Part shown: positions 21,910 to 33,375 of the stretch, piece after piece
How the letters are laid out: every line of letters begins with the position of its first letter
Numbering within the stretch: position 1 is the stretch's first letter
Assembly (NCBI GenBank): GCA_947579665.1
Contig: OX388341.1
Span: 4,402,001-4,466,000 of the forward strand
Origin: Sympetrum striolatum
Taxonomy: Eukaryota > Arthropoda > Insecta > Odonata > Libellulidae
DNA length: 64,000 nucleotides
Direction of reading: 5' to 3'
Program-made: the position numbers and the translations under genes
Notes under the pieces: generated by a model
What the model was told of the DNA's origin: nothing
The model's input: the letters and a program-made list of their open reading frames with translations, nothing else
Databases searched by the model: none

Positions 21910-24210
21910 TCCTTTTTTAGATAATATCTCGATGAAATGATGAAATTTAAGGAAAAAAAAGACGATGAAAATTGAAATTTCGCTAAAATTATTCGATTTG
22001 GTTTCTTTTTTCGGTCATATCACGATAAAATGAGGAAAATTAAGGAAATACAAAAGAAAAACAAATCAAATTTCGCTAAAATTATCTCTTTTTGTTGCTT
22101 TTTTTGGTTATTTCTCGATAAAATTAGGAAAATTAAGGAAAAAAGGGAAAAAAAAAATTGAAATTTCGCTAAAATTATTCGTTTTTGTTGCATATTTCGG
22201 TCAAATCTCGATAACATCTCAATAAAATGAGGAGAATTAAAAAAAATGAGGAAAAAAATTGAAATTTCGCTAAAATTATTCGTTTTTGTAGCTTTTTTCG
22301 ATAATATCTCGATATAATGACGAAAATTAAGGGAGAAAAAAGAGGAAAGAAATGTAAAATTTGCAAAAATAATTGCTCTTGATTCTTTTTTCAATAATAT
22401 CTCGATAAAATACATGAAATTTAAGGAAAAAAAGGAGAATAAAATGTAAATTTCGCAAAAATAATTGCTTTTTATTCTTTATTCGATAATATCTTGGAAA
22501 AATAAAGAAAATTAAGGAAGAAAAAGAGAAAGAAATTATAAATTTCGCTAAAATTATTCCTTTTTCGATAATATCTCGATAACATTATTAAAATTAAGGA
22601 AAAAATTGAGGAAAGAAAATTGAAATTTCGCTAAAATTATTCGTTTTTGTTGCTTTTTTCGGTCATATCTCATTAAAATGAGGAAAAGTAAGGAAAAAAA
22701 TTGAGATATCGCTAAAGTGTTTCGTTCTTCTTGCTTTTTTTAGATAATATCTCGATGAAATGATGAAAATTAAGGAAAAAAAAAGACGATGAAAATTGAA
22801 ATTTCGCTAAAATTATTCGATTTGGTTGCTTATTTCGATAATATCTCGATATAATGACGAAAATTAAGGAGAAAAAAGAGGAAAAAAATGTAAATTTCGC
22901 AAAAATAATTGCTTTTGATTCTTTTTTCGATAATATCTCGGCAAAATAAAGAAAAAAAATAATTTAATTTCGCTAAAAGTATTCCTTTTTCGATAATATC
23001 TCGATTAAATTTTTAAAATTATGGAAAAAATTGAGGAAAGAAAATTGAAATTTTGCTAAAATTATTCGTTTTTGTTGCTTTTTTCGGTCATATCTTCATA
23101 AAATGAGGAAAATTAAGGGTAAAAAGAGGAAAAAATTTGAAATTATGCTAAAATTATTCGTTTTTGTTGCTGATTTCGATAATATCTCATTAAAATGAGG
23201 AAAAGTAAGGAAAAAAATTGAGATATCGCTAAAGTGTTTCGTTCTTCTTGCTTTTTTAGATAATATCTCGATGAAATGATGAAAATAAAGGAAAAAAAAG
23301 ACGATGAAAATTGAAATTTCGCTAAAATTATTCGATTTGGTTGCTTATTTCGATAATATCTCGATATAATGACGAAAATTAAGGAGAAAAAAGAGGAAAA
23401 AAATGTAAATTTTGCAAAAATAATTGCTTTTGATTGTTTTTTCGATAATATCTCGGCAAAATAAAGAAAAAAAAAATTAATTTCGCTAAAAGTATTCCTT
23501 TTTCGATAATATCTCGATTAAATTATTAAAATTAAGGAAAAAATTGAGGAATGAAATTGAAATTTCGCTAGAATTATTCGTTTTTGTTGCTTTTTTCGGT
23601 CATATCTTGATAAATTGAGGAAAATTAAGGAAAAAAGAGGAAAGCAATAAAATTTTCACGAAAATTATTCGTTTTTATTACTTTGTTCGATTGTATCTCG
23701 ATTTAATGACGAAAATTAAGGAAGGAAAAGAGGACAAAATGTGAAATTTCGCAAAAATAATTTGTTCTTGTTGCTTTTTTCGATAATATCTCGATAAATT
23801 GAAGAATATTACGGAAGAAATGAGGAAAAAAGTAGTAATTTCGCTAAAATTATTCGTTTTTGTTGCTTTTCGATAATATCTGTATAAAATGAGGAAAATT
23901 ATGTAAAAAAAGAGAAAAAAGATTGAAATTTCGCAATAATTATACATTTTTGTTTCTTTTTTTGATAATATTTCGATATAATGACGAAAATTAAGGAAAA
24001 AAATCTGATGTGGCCAGCACATGACTTTCTACATATGTAAGATGTAAATATTTATCTACGACAGTAATTTCGAACTCTATATTCCATCTAAACTTGGAAG
24101 ATAAGTGATTAATTTATATCATATTATCCTTTATGTCACAAAGATTATAAATAATGTTTTTCGGGACAAGTTCGATGAAAAACGAAGAAATGGCCTTTGC
24201 CCCAGCGCCT

Positions 24211-24857
24211 AGAGCGCCCACGACGTACATAATCAGCAACTTCCGGTTTATAAGTATTTCACAAATAACTCCTACACAATCAGTGATAAAAAAATATGCT
24301 TAATACAAAAGTTTTAGTAAATTAAATTTTCTAAAACTTTTACAATTATAGTTTATACCTAAATATAATATTTATGGAGATATTTTGAAAACCGGAAATG
24401 AGCTTTGAAGAATGAAGCTCGACTTCCGGTGTACGGATTTACTCCAAAAACTAATCAACTCTAACGGCTTCAACCAAAATACTATACATGAAATTTGGTG
24501 TTGATCCGACTAATAGTTTTCATGTTAGAGCGCCCACAAAGTACATAATCAGCTACTTCCGGTTTATCAGTATTTCACGAATAACTCCTAATCAACCGGT
24601 GATACAAAAATATGTTAAATACAAAAGTTATAGTATATCACATTATCTAAAACTTTTATAGGGTATACAATATACCTATATATCATATTTATAGAGATAT
24701 TTTGAAAACCGGAAATGAGCTTTGATGAATGAAGCTCGACTTCCGGTAAACCGATTTACTCCAAAAACTAATCAACTCTGACAGCACACACCACAGTATT
24801 ATATATGAAGTTTGGTATTGATACGACTAATAATTTTCACGTTAGAGCGCCTACTAT
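24211..24857 (+). repeat. About 317-bp tandem repeat, two copies plus a stub
   Basis: Each copy opens AGAGCGCCCAC (24211 and 24527; stub AGAGCGCCTA at 24844). Each contains TACATAATCAGC, ACTTCCGGTTTAT, ATATTTTGAAAACCGGAAAT, GAAGCTCGACTTCCGGT and CTCCAAAAACTAATCAACTC. The two copies differ by scattered substitutions. Confidence 0.9.
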
Positions 24858-24863
24858 CACACA

Positions 24864-24936
<73 letters not shown>

Positions 24937-24939
24937 ACA
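24858..24939 (+). repeat. (CA)n microsatellite
   Basis: About 41 CA dinucleotides with two interruptions by T, directly at the end of the 317-bp repeats. Confidence 0.97.
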
Positions 24940-25034
24940 GACATCATTCCGAAAATGGTCAAAACGTGTTCTTGGGACCCCAAAACATGTATTTCCGTTG
25001 AAATCTCGAAGTCGATTTTTTTCATGAAAACAAT

Positions 25035-25065
25035 ACTTTCTCTATACTTCGTATATGGAGAAAGT
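25035..25065. repeat. Terminal hairpin of the insert
   Basis: ACTTTCTCTATAC and GTATATGGAGAAAGT pair around TTC with one bulge or mismatch region. It is the last sequence before satellite resumes. Confidence 0.75.
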
Positions 25066-25700
25066 AAAAAAGAGGAAAAAAATGTAAATTTCACAAAAAT
25101 AATTGCCTTTGATATTTTTTTCAATAATATCTCGATAAAATATTGAAATTAAAGGAAAAAAGGAGGAATAAATTGAAATTTCGCGAAAATTATTTGTTTT
25201 TGTTTATTTTTTCGATAATTTCTCGATATAATGACGCAAAATAAGGAAAAAAAGAGGAAAAAAATGTATATTTCCCAAAAACTATTCGTTTTTGATTCTT
25301 TTTCGATAATATCTGTATTTAATAAGGAAAATTAAGTAAAACAAGAGGAAAATGATTGAAATTTTGCTAAAGTGTTTCGTTCTTCTTCCTTTTTTAGATA
25401 ATATCTCGAAGAAATGATGAAAATTAAGGAAAAAAAGACGATGAAAATTGAAATTTCGCTAAAATTATTCGATTTCGTTGCTTTTTTCGGTCATATCTCG
25501 ATAAAATGAGGAAAATTAAGGAAATACAAAAGAAAAACCAATCAAATTTCCCTAAAATTATCTCTTTTTGTTGCTTTTTTTGGTTATTTCTCGATAAAAT
25601 TAGGAAAATTAAGGAAAAAAAGGGGAAAAATTGAAATTTCGCTAAAATTATTTGTTTTTGTTTATTTTTTCGATAATTTTTCGATATAATGACGAAAATT
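25066..25700 (+). repeat. Satellite family A, continuation after the insert
   Basis: About seven monomers of the same subfamilies as before the insert. The first completes the monomer that the insert split. No gene is present. Confidence 0.92.
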
Positions 25701-25725
25701 AAGGAAAAAAAGGGGATAAAAATTG
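25640..25725 (+). repeat. Hybrid A/B monomer at the family switch
   Basis: The first half is family A (ATTTGTTTTTGTTTATTTTT, then a TCGATATAATGACG core). The tail is family B (AAAAAAAGGGGATAAAAATT). The next unit is family B throughout. Confidence 0.8.
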
Positions 25726-26939
25726 AAATTTCGCTAATATTCTCCGTTTTTGATGCTTTTCCTTATCAAAAAGCAAGAAAATGACGAAAATTAAGGAAAA
25801 AATGGGATAAAAATTGATTTTCGCTAAAATTCTCAGTTTTCGATGCTTTTTTTGATCAAAATGCAAGAAAATTACGAGAAATGAGGAAAAAAAGGGGATC
25901 AATATTCTCTGTTATCCATGCTTTTTTTGATCAAAATGCAAGAAAATGACGGAAATTAAAGAAAAAAAGGGGATAAAAATTGAAATTTCGCTAAAATTCT
26001 CCGTTTTCGTTGCTTTTTCTGATCAAAATGCAAGAAAATGACGAAAATTAAGGAAAAAAAGGGGGTGAAAAATGAAATTTCGCTAAAATTCTCCGTTTTC
26101 GATGCTTTTTATGATCAAAATGCAAGAAAATGACGAAAATTAACGGAAAAAAGGGGATAAAAATTGAAATTTCGCTAAAATTCTCCGTTTTCGTTGCTTT
26201 TTCTGATCAAAATGCAAGAAAATGACGAAAATTAAGGAAAAAAAGGGGATAATAATTGAAATTTCGCTAAAATTCTCCGTTTTTGATGCTTTTTTTTATC
26301 AAAAAGCAAGAAAATGACGAAAATTAAGGAAAAAAGGGGATAAAAATTGAAATTTCGCTAAAATCTTCAGTTTTCGATGCTTTTTTTGATCATAAATCAA
26401 AAAAAGGACGAAAATAAAGCAAAAAAAGGGGATAAAAATTGAATTTTCGTTAAAATTCTCCGTTTTCGACGCTTTTCTTGATCAAAATGCAATAAAATGA
26501 CGAAATTAAGGAAAAAAAGGGGTTTAAATTGATAAATCGCTAAAATTCTAAGTTTTCGACTATATTTTTGATCAAAATGCAAGAAAATGACAAAAATTTA
26601 GGAAAAAAAGAGAATTAAAATTGATAAATCGCTAAAATTCTCCGTTTACGATACTTTTTTTGATCAAAATGCAAGAAACTGACGAAAATTAAGGAAAAAA
26701 AGGGGATTAAAATTGAAATTTCGCTAAAATTCTCAGTTTTCGATCCTTTTTTTGATCAAAATGCAAGAAAATGACGAGAATTAAGGAAAAAAAGGGGATA
26801 AAAATTCTCAGTTTTCCATGCTTTTTTTATCAAAATGCAAGAAAATGACGAAAATTAAAGAAAAAAAGGGGATAAAAATTAAAATTTCGCTAAAATTCTC
26901 CGTTTTTGTTGCTTTTTCTGATTATAATACAAGAAAATG

Positions 26940-27060
26940 ACGAAATTTAAGAAATTAAGAGGAAAAAAATTGAAAATTTTATAAAAATATCTAATTTGTT
27001 TCTGTTTTTCATTATATCTCGATAAAATAAGGAGAATAAAGAAAAAAAGGGGATTTAAAT
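26940..27060 (+). repeat. A-like unit embedded in family B (first of about twelve)
   Basis: Reads AAATTAAGAGGAAAAAAATT, then TCTAATTTGTTTCTGTTTTT and CATAATATCTCGATAAAATA, which are family-A states, before returning to B with AAAAAAAGGGGATTTAAATT. The same unit recurs near 27215, 28665, 29285, 29545, 30820, 31440, 31705, 32970, 33890, 45070 and 61660. Confidence 0.85.
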
Positions 27061-27799
27061 TGAAATTTTGCCTAAATTCTCCGTTTTCGTTGCTTTTTTT
27101 GATCAAAATGCAAGAAAATGACGAAAATTATTGGAAAAAAGGGGATAGAAATTGAAATTTCGCTAAAATTCTCCGTTTTCGTTGCTTTTTCTGATCAAAA
27201 GCAAGAAAATGACGAAATTTAAGAAATTAAGAGGAAAAAAATTGAAAATTTTCTAAAAATATCTAATTTGTTTCTGTTTTTCATAATATCTCGATAAAAT
27301 AAGGAGAATTAAGAAAAAAAGGGGATTAAAATTGAAATTTTGCCTAAAGTCTCCGTTTTCGTTGCTTTTTTTGATCAAAATGCAAGAAAATGACGAAAAT
27401 TAATGGAAAAAAGGGGATAGAAATTGAAATTTCGCTAAAATTCTCCGTTTTCGATGCTTTTTTTGATCAAAATGCAAGAAAATGACGAAAAGTAAGGGAA
27501 AATAGGAAAAAAAATTAAATCTCGATAGAATTCTTTATTTTCCATGCATTTTATGATCAAAATGCAAGAAAATGACGAAAATTAAGGAAAAAAAGGGGGT
27601 GAAAAATGAAATTTCGCTAAAATTCTCCGTTTTCGATGCTTTTTTTGATCAAAATGCAAGAAAATGACGAAAAGTAAGGGAAAATAGGAAAAAAAATTAA
27701 ATCTCGATAGAATTCTTTATTTTCCATGCATTTTATGATCAAAATGCAAGAAAATGACGAAAATTAAGGAAAAAAAGGGGGTGAAAAATGAAATTTCGC

Positions 27800-30700
27800 T
27801 AAAATTCTCCGTTTTCGATGCTTTTTTTGGTCAAAATGCAAGAAAATGACGAAAATTAACGGAAAAAAGGGGATAAAAATTGAAATTTCGCTAAAATTCT
27901 CCGTTTTCGTTGCTTTTTCTGATCAAAATGCAAGAAAATGACGAAAATTAAGGAAAAAAAGGGGATAATAATTGAAATTTCGCTAAAATTCTCCGTTTTT
28001 GATGCTTTTTTTTATCAAAAAGCATGAAAATGACGAAAATTAAGGAAAAAAAGGGGATAAAAATTGAAATTTCGCGAAAATCTTCAGTTTTCGATGCTTT
28101 TTTTGATCATAAATCAAGAAAAGGACGAAAATTAAGGAAAAAAAGGGGATAAAAATTGAATTTTCGTTAAAATACTCCGTTTTCGACGCTTTTCTTGATC
28201 AAAATGCAAGAAAATGACGAAATTAAGGAAAAAAAGGGGTTTAAATTGATAAATCGCTAAAATTCTAAGTTTTCGACTATATTTTTGATCAAAATGCAAG
28301 AAAATGACAAAAATTTAGGAAAAAAAGGGAATTAAAATTGATAAATCGCTAAAATTCTCCGTTTACGATACTTTTTTTGATCAAAATGCAAGAAAATGAC
28401 GAAAATTAAGGAAAAACAGGGGATTAAAATTGAAATTTCGCTAAAATTCTCAGTTTTCGATCCTTTTTTTGATCAAAATGCAAGAAAATGACGAGAATAA
28501 GGAAAAAAAGGGGATAAAAATTCTCAGTTTTCCATGTTTTTTTTTATCAAAATGCAAGAAAATGACGAAAATTAAAGAAAAAAAGGGGACAAAAATTGAA
28601 ATTTCGCTAAAATTCTCCGTTTTCGTTGCTTTTTCTGATCAAAAGCAAGAAAATGACGAAATTTAAAAAATTAAGAGGAAAAAAATTGAAAATTTTCTAA
28701 AAATATCTAATTTGTTTCTGTTTTTCATAATATCTCGATAAAATAAGGAGAATTAAGAAAAAAAGGGGATTTAAATTGAAATTTTGCCTAAATTCTCCGT
28801 TTTCGTTGCTTTTTTTGATCAAAATGCAAGAAAATGACGAAAATTAATGGAAAAAAGGGGATAGAAATTGAAATTTTGCTAAAATTCTCCGTTTTCGATG
28901 CTTTTTTTGATCAAAATGCAAGAAAATGACGAAAAGTAAGGGAAAAAAGGAAAAAAAAAATTAAATCTCGATAAAATTCTTTATTTTCCATGCATTTTAT
29001 GATCAAAATGAAAGAAAATGACGAAAATTAAGGAAAAAAGGGGATAAAAATTTAAATGCCGCTTAAATTCTCAGTTTTCGATCCTTCTTTTGATCAAAAT
29101 GCAAGAAAATGACGAGAATTAAGGAAAAAAAGGGGATAAAAATTCTCAGTTTTCCATGCTTTTTTTTATCAAAATGCAAGAAAATGACGAAAATTAAAGA
29201 AAAAAAGGGGATAAAAATTGAAATTTCGCTAAAATTCTCCGTTTTCGTTGCTTTTTCTGATCAAAAGCAAGAAAATGACGAAATTTAAGAAATTAAGAGG
29301 AAAAAAATTGAAAATTTTCTAAAAATATCTAATTTGTTTCTGTTTTTCATAATATCTCGATAAAATAAGGAGAATTAAGAAAAAAAGGGGATTTAAATTG
29401 AAATTTTGCCTAAATTCTCCGTTTTCGTTGCTTTTTTTGATCAAAATGCAAGAAAATGACGAAAATTAATAGAAAAAAGGGGATACAAATTGAAATTTCG
29501 CTAAAATTCTCCGTTTTCGTTGCTTTTTCTGAACAAAAGCAAGAAAATGACGAAATTTAAGAAATTAAGAGGAAAAAAATTGAAAATTTTCTAAAAAAAT
29601 CTAATTTGTTTCTGTTTTTCATAATATCTCGATAAAATAAGGAGAATTAAGAAAAAAAGGGGATTTAAATTGAAATTTTGCCTAAATTCTCCGTTTTCGT
29701 TGCTTTTTTTGATCAAAATGCAAGAAAATGACGAAAATTAATGGAAAAAAGGGGATAGAAATTGAAATTTCGCTAAAATTCTCCGTTTTCGATGCTTTTT
29801 TTGATCAAAATGCAAGAAAATGACGAAAAGTAAGGGAAAAAAGGAAAAAAAAATTAAATCTCGATAAAATTCTTTATTTTCCATGCATTTTATGATCAAA
29901 ATGCAAGAAAATGACGAAAATTAAGGAAAAAAAGGTGGTGAAAAATGAAATTTCGCTAAAATTCTCCGTTTTCGATGCTTTTTTTGATCAAAATGCAAGA
30001 AAATGACGAAAATTAACGGAAAAAAGGGGATAAAAATTGAAATTTCGCTAAAATTCTCCGTTTTCGTTGCTTTTTCTGATCAAAATGCAAGAAAATGACG
30101 ATAATTAAGGAAAAAAAGGGGATAATAATTGAAATTTCGCTAAATGTCTCCGTTTTTGATGCTTTTTTTTATCAAAAAGCAAGAAAATGACGAAAATTTA
30201 GGAAAAAAAGGGGATAAAAATTGAAATTTCGCTAAAATCTTCAGTTTTCGATGCTTTTTTTGATCATAAATTAAGAAAAGGACGAAAATTAAGGAAAAAA
30301 AGAGGATAAAAATTGAATTTTCGTTAAAATACTCCGTTTTCGACGCTTTTCTTGATCAAAATGCAAGAAAATGACGAAATTAAGGAAAAAAAGGGGTTTA
30401 AATTGATAAATCGCTAAAATTCTAAGTTTTCGACTATATTTTTGATCAAAATGCAAGAAAATGACAAAAATTTAGGAAAAAAAGGGAATTAAAATTGATA
30501 AATCGCTAAAATTCTCCGTTTACGATACTTTTTTTGATCAAAATGCAAGAAAATGACGAAAATTAATGAAAAACAGGGGATTAAAATTGAAATTTCGCTA
30601 AAATTCTCAGTTTTCGATCCTTTTGTTGATCAAAATGCAAGAAAATGACGAGAATTAAGGAAAAAAAGGGGATAAAAATTCTCAGTTTTCCATGTTTTTT

Positions 30701-33375
30701 TTTATCAAAATGCAAGAAAATGACGAAAATTAAAGAAAAAAAGGGGACAAAAATTGAAATTTCGCTAAAATTCTCCGTTTTCGTTGCTTTTTCTGATCAA
30801 AAGCAAGAAAATGACGAAATTTAAAAAATTAAGAGGAAAAAAATTGAAAATTTTCTAAAAATATCTAATTTGTTTCTGTTTTTCATAATATCTCGATAAA
30901 ATAAGGAGAATTAAGAAAAAAAGGGGATTTAAATTGAAATTTTGCCTAAATTCTCCGTTTTCGTTGCTTTTTTTGATCAAAATGCAAGAAAATGACGAAA
31001 ATTAATGGAAAAATGGGGATAGAAATTGAAATTTTGCTAAAATTCTCCGTTTTCGATGCTTTTTTTGATCAAAATGCAAGAAAATGACGAAAAGTAAGGG
31101 AAAAAAGGAAAAAAAAAATTAAATCTCGATAAAATTCTTTATTTTCCATGCATTTTATGATCAAAATGAAAGAAAATGACGAAAATTAAGGAAAAAAGGG
31201 GATAAAAATTTAAATGCCGCTTAAATTCTCAGTTTTCGATCCTTCTTTTGATCAAAATGCAAGAAAATGACGAGAATTAAGGAAAAAAAGGGGATAAAAA
31301 TTCTCAGTTTTCCATGCTTTTTTTTATCAAAATGCAAGAAAATGACGAAAATTAAAGAAAAAAAGGGGATAAAAATTGAAATTTCGCTAAAATTCTCCGT
31401 TTTCGTTGCTTTTTCTGATCAAAAGCAAGAAAATGACGAAATTTAAGAAATTAAGAGGAAAAAAATTGAAAATTTTCTAAAAATATCTAATTTGTTTCTG
31501 TTTTTCATAATATCTCGATAAAATAAGGAGAATTAAGAAAAAAAGGGGATTTAAATTGAAATTTTGCCTAAATTCTCCGTTTTCGTTGCTTTTTTTGATC
31601 AAAATGCAAGAAAATGACGAAAATTAATAGAAAAAAGGGGATACAAATTGAAATTTCGCTAAAATTCTCCGTTTTCGTTGCTTTTTCTGAACAAAAGCAA
31701 GAAAATGACGAAATTTAAGAAATTAAGAGGAAAAAAATTGAAAATTTTCTAAAAAAATCTAATTTGTTTCTGTTTTTCATAATATCTCGATAAAATAAGG
31801 AGAATTAAGAAAAAAAGGGGATTTAAATTGAAATTTTGCCTAAATTCTCCGTTTTCGTTGCTTTTTTTGATCAAAATGCAAGAAAATGACAAAATTAATG
31901 GAAAAAAGGGGATAGAAATTGAAATTTCGCTAAAATTCTCCGTTTTCGATGCTTTTTTTGATCAAAATGCAAGAAAATGACGAAAAGTAAGGGAAAAAAG
32001 GAAAAAAAAATTAAATCTCGATAAAATTCTTTATTTTCCATGCTTTTTATAATCAAAATGCAAGAAAATGACGAAAATTAAGGAAAAAAAGGGGGTGAAA
32101 AATGAAATTTCGCTAAAATTCTCCGTTTTCGATGCTTTTTTTGATCAAAATGCAAGAAAATGACGAAAATTAACGGAAAAAAGGGGATAAAAATTGAAAT
32201 TTCGCTAAAATTCTCCGTTTTCGTTGCTTTTTCTGATCAAAATGCAAGAAAATGACGATAATTAAGGAAAAAAAGGGGATAATAATTGAAATTTCGCTAA
32301 AATTCTCCGTTTTTGATGCTTTTTTTTATCAAAAAGCAAGAAAATGACGAAAATTAAGGAAAAAAAGGGGATAAAAATTGAAATTTCGCTAAAATCTTCA
32401 GTTTTCGATGCTTTTTTTGATCATAAATCAAGAAAACGACGAAAATTAAGGAAAAAAAGGGGATAAAAATTGAATTTTCGTTAAAATTCTCCGTTTTCGA
32501 CGCTTTTCTTGATCAAAATGCAAGAAAATGACGAAATTAAGGAAAAAAAGGGGTTTAAATTGATAAATCGCTAAAATTCTAAGTTTTCGACTATATTTTT
32601 GATCAAAATGCAAGAAAATGACAAAAATTTAGGAAAAAAAGGGAATTAAAATTGATAAATCGCTAAAATTCTCCGTTTACGATACTTTTTTTGATCAAAA
32701 TGCAAGAAAATGACAAAAATTAAGGAAAAAAAGGGGATTAAAATTGAAATTTCGCTTAAATTCTCAGTTTTCGATCCTTCTTTTGATCAAAATGCAAGAA
32801 AATGACGAGAATTAAGGAAAAAAAGGGGATAAAAATTCTCAGTTTTCCATGCTTTTTTTTATCAAAATGCAAGAAAATGACGAAAATTAAAGAAAAAAAG
32901 GGGATAAAAATTGAAATTTCGCTAAAATTCTCCGTTTTCGTTGCTTTTTCTGATCAAAAGCAAGAAAATGACGAAATTTAAGAAATTAAGAGGAAAAAAA
33001 TTGAAAATTTTCTAAAAATATCTAATTTGTTTCTGTTTTTCATAATATCTCGATAAAATAAGGAGAATTAAGAAAAAAAGGGGATTTAAATTGAAATTTT
33101 GCCTAAATTCTCCGTATTCGTTGCTTTTTTTGATCAAAATGCAAGAAAATGACGAAAATTAATGGAAAAAAGGGGATAGAAATTGAAATTTTGCTAAAAT
33201 TCTCCGTTTTCGATGCTTTTTTAGATCAAAATGCAAGAAAATGACGAAAAGTAAGGGAAAAAAGGAAAAAAAAAATTAAATCTCGATAAAATTCTTTATT
33301 TTCCATGCATTTTATGATCAAAATGAAAGAAAATGACGAAAATTAAGGAAAAAAGGGGATAAAAATTTAAATGCC
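27800..33375 (+). repeat. Higher-order repeat, period about 2157 bp, about 2.6 copies
   Basis: Private variants recur at constant spacing: TTAACGG at about 27857, 30014 and 32171; TCCATGTTTTTTTTTATC at 28531 and 30689; TTTAAATGCCGC at 29051, 31209 and 33366. A shorter related copy (period about 1716) begins near 26083. The period equals about 23-24 monomers. Confidence 0.88.

Larger units (their letters stand above)
10690..24003 (+). repeat. Satellite family A, about 92-bp monomer, about 145 tandem copies
   Basis: Every unit starts near GAAATTTCGCTAAAATTATT, passes CGTTTTTGTTGCTTTTTTCG and a core of TAATATCTCGATAAAATGAG, and closes with an A/G-rich tail of GAAAATTAAGGAAAAA type. Units measure about 85-95 bp, all in the same direction. 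Variants form recognisable subfamilies: AAAATAATTGCTTTTGATTC with CTCGGCAAAATAAAG, TTCACGAAAATTATTCG with TTCGATTGTATCTCG, and GTGTTTCGTTCTTCTTCC with AGATAATATCTCGATGAAAT. Subfamily order recurs, giving higher-order structure. No gene is embedded. The open frames in it are translations of the satellite. Confidence 0.97.
24004..25065 (+). mobile_element. DINE/Helentron-associated-like non-autonomous insert
   Basis: A 1.06-kb segment of different composition splits one family-A monomer. On the far side the array resumes in register with GAGGAAAAAAATGTAAATTT, as in intact units near 16500. Inside, in order: a 5' start TCTGATGTGGCCAGCACATG; a subterminal ACTTTCTACATAT (24024-24036); a tandem repeat of about 317 bp; a (CA)n tract; a unique 3' block; and a terminal hairpin whose last arm, ATATGGAGAAAGT, mirrors the 5' subterminal motif. 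Subterminal inverted repeats, internal tandem repeats, a microsatellite and a 3' hairpin are the plan of DINE-1/HINE elements that Helentrons mobilise. No protein is encoded. The assignment is inference from architecture. Confidence 0.65.

Noticed and set aside
11252..24022. Many minus-strand open frames rich in KKQQKRIILAKF-like words
   Set aside because: They are translations of family-A monomers; the same words recur with every unit and frames break because the monomer length is not a multiple of three.
24805..25146. Open frame with a long His-Thr run and its antisense Cys-Val run
   Set aside because: Produced by the (CA)n microsatellite inside the mobile insert.
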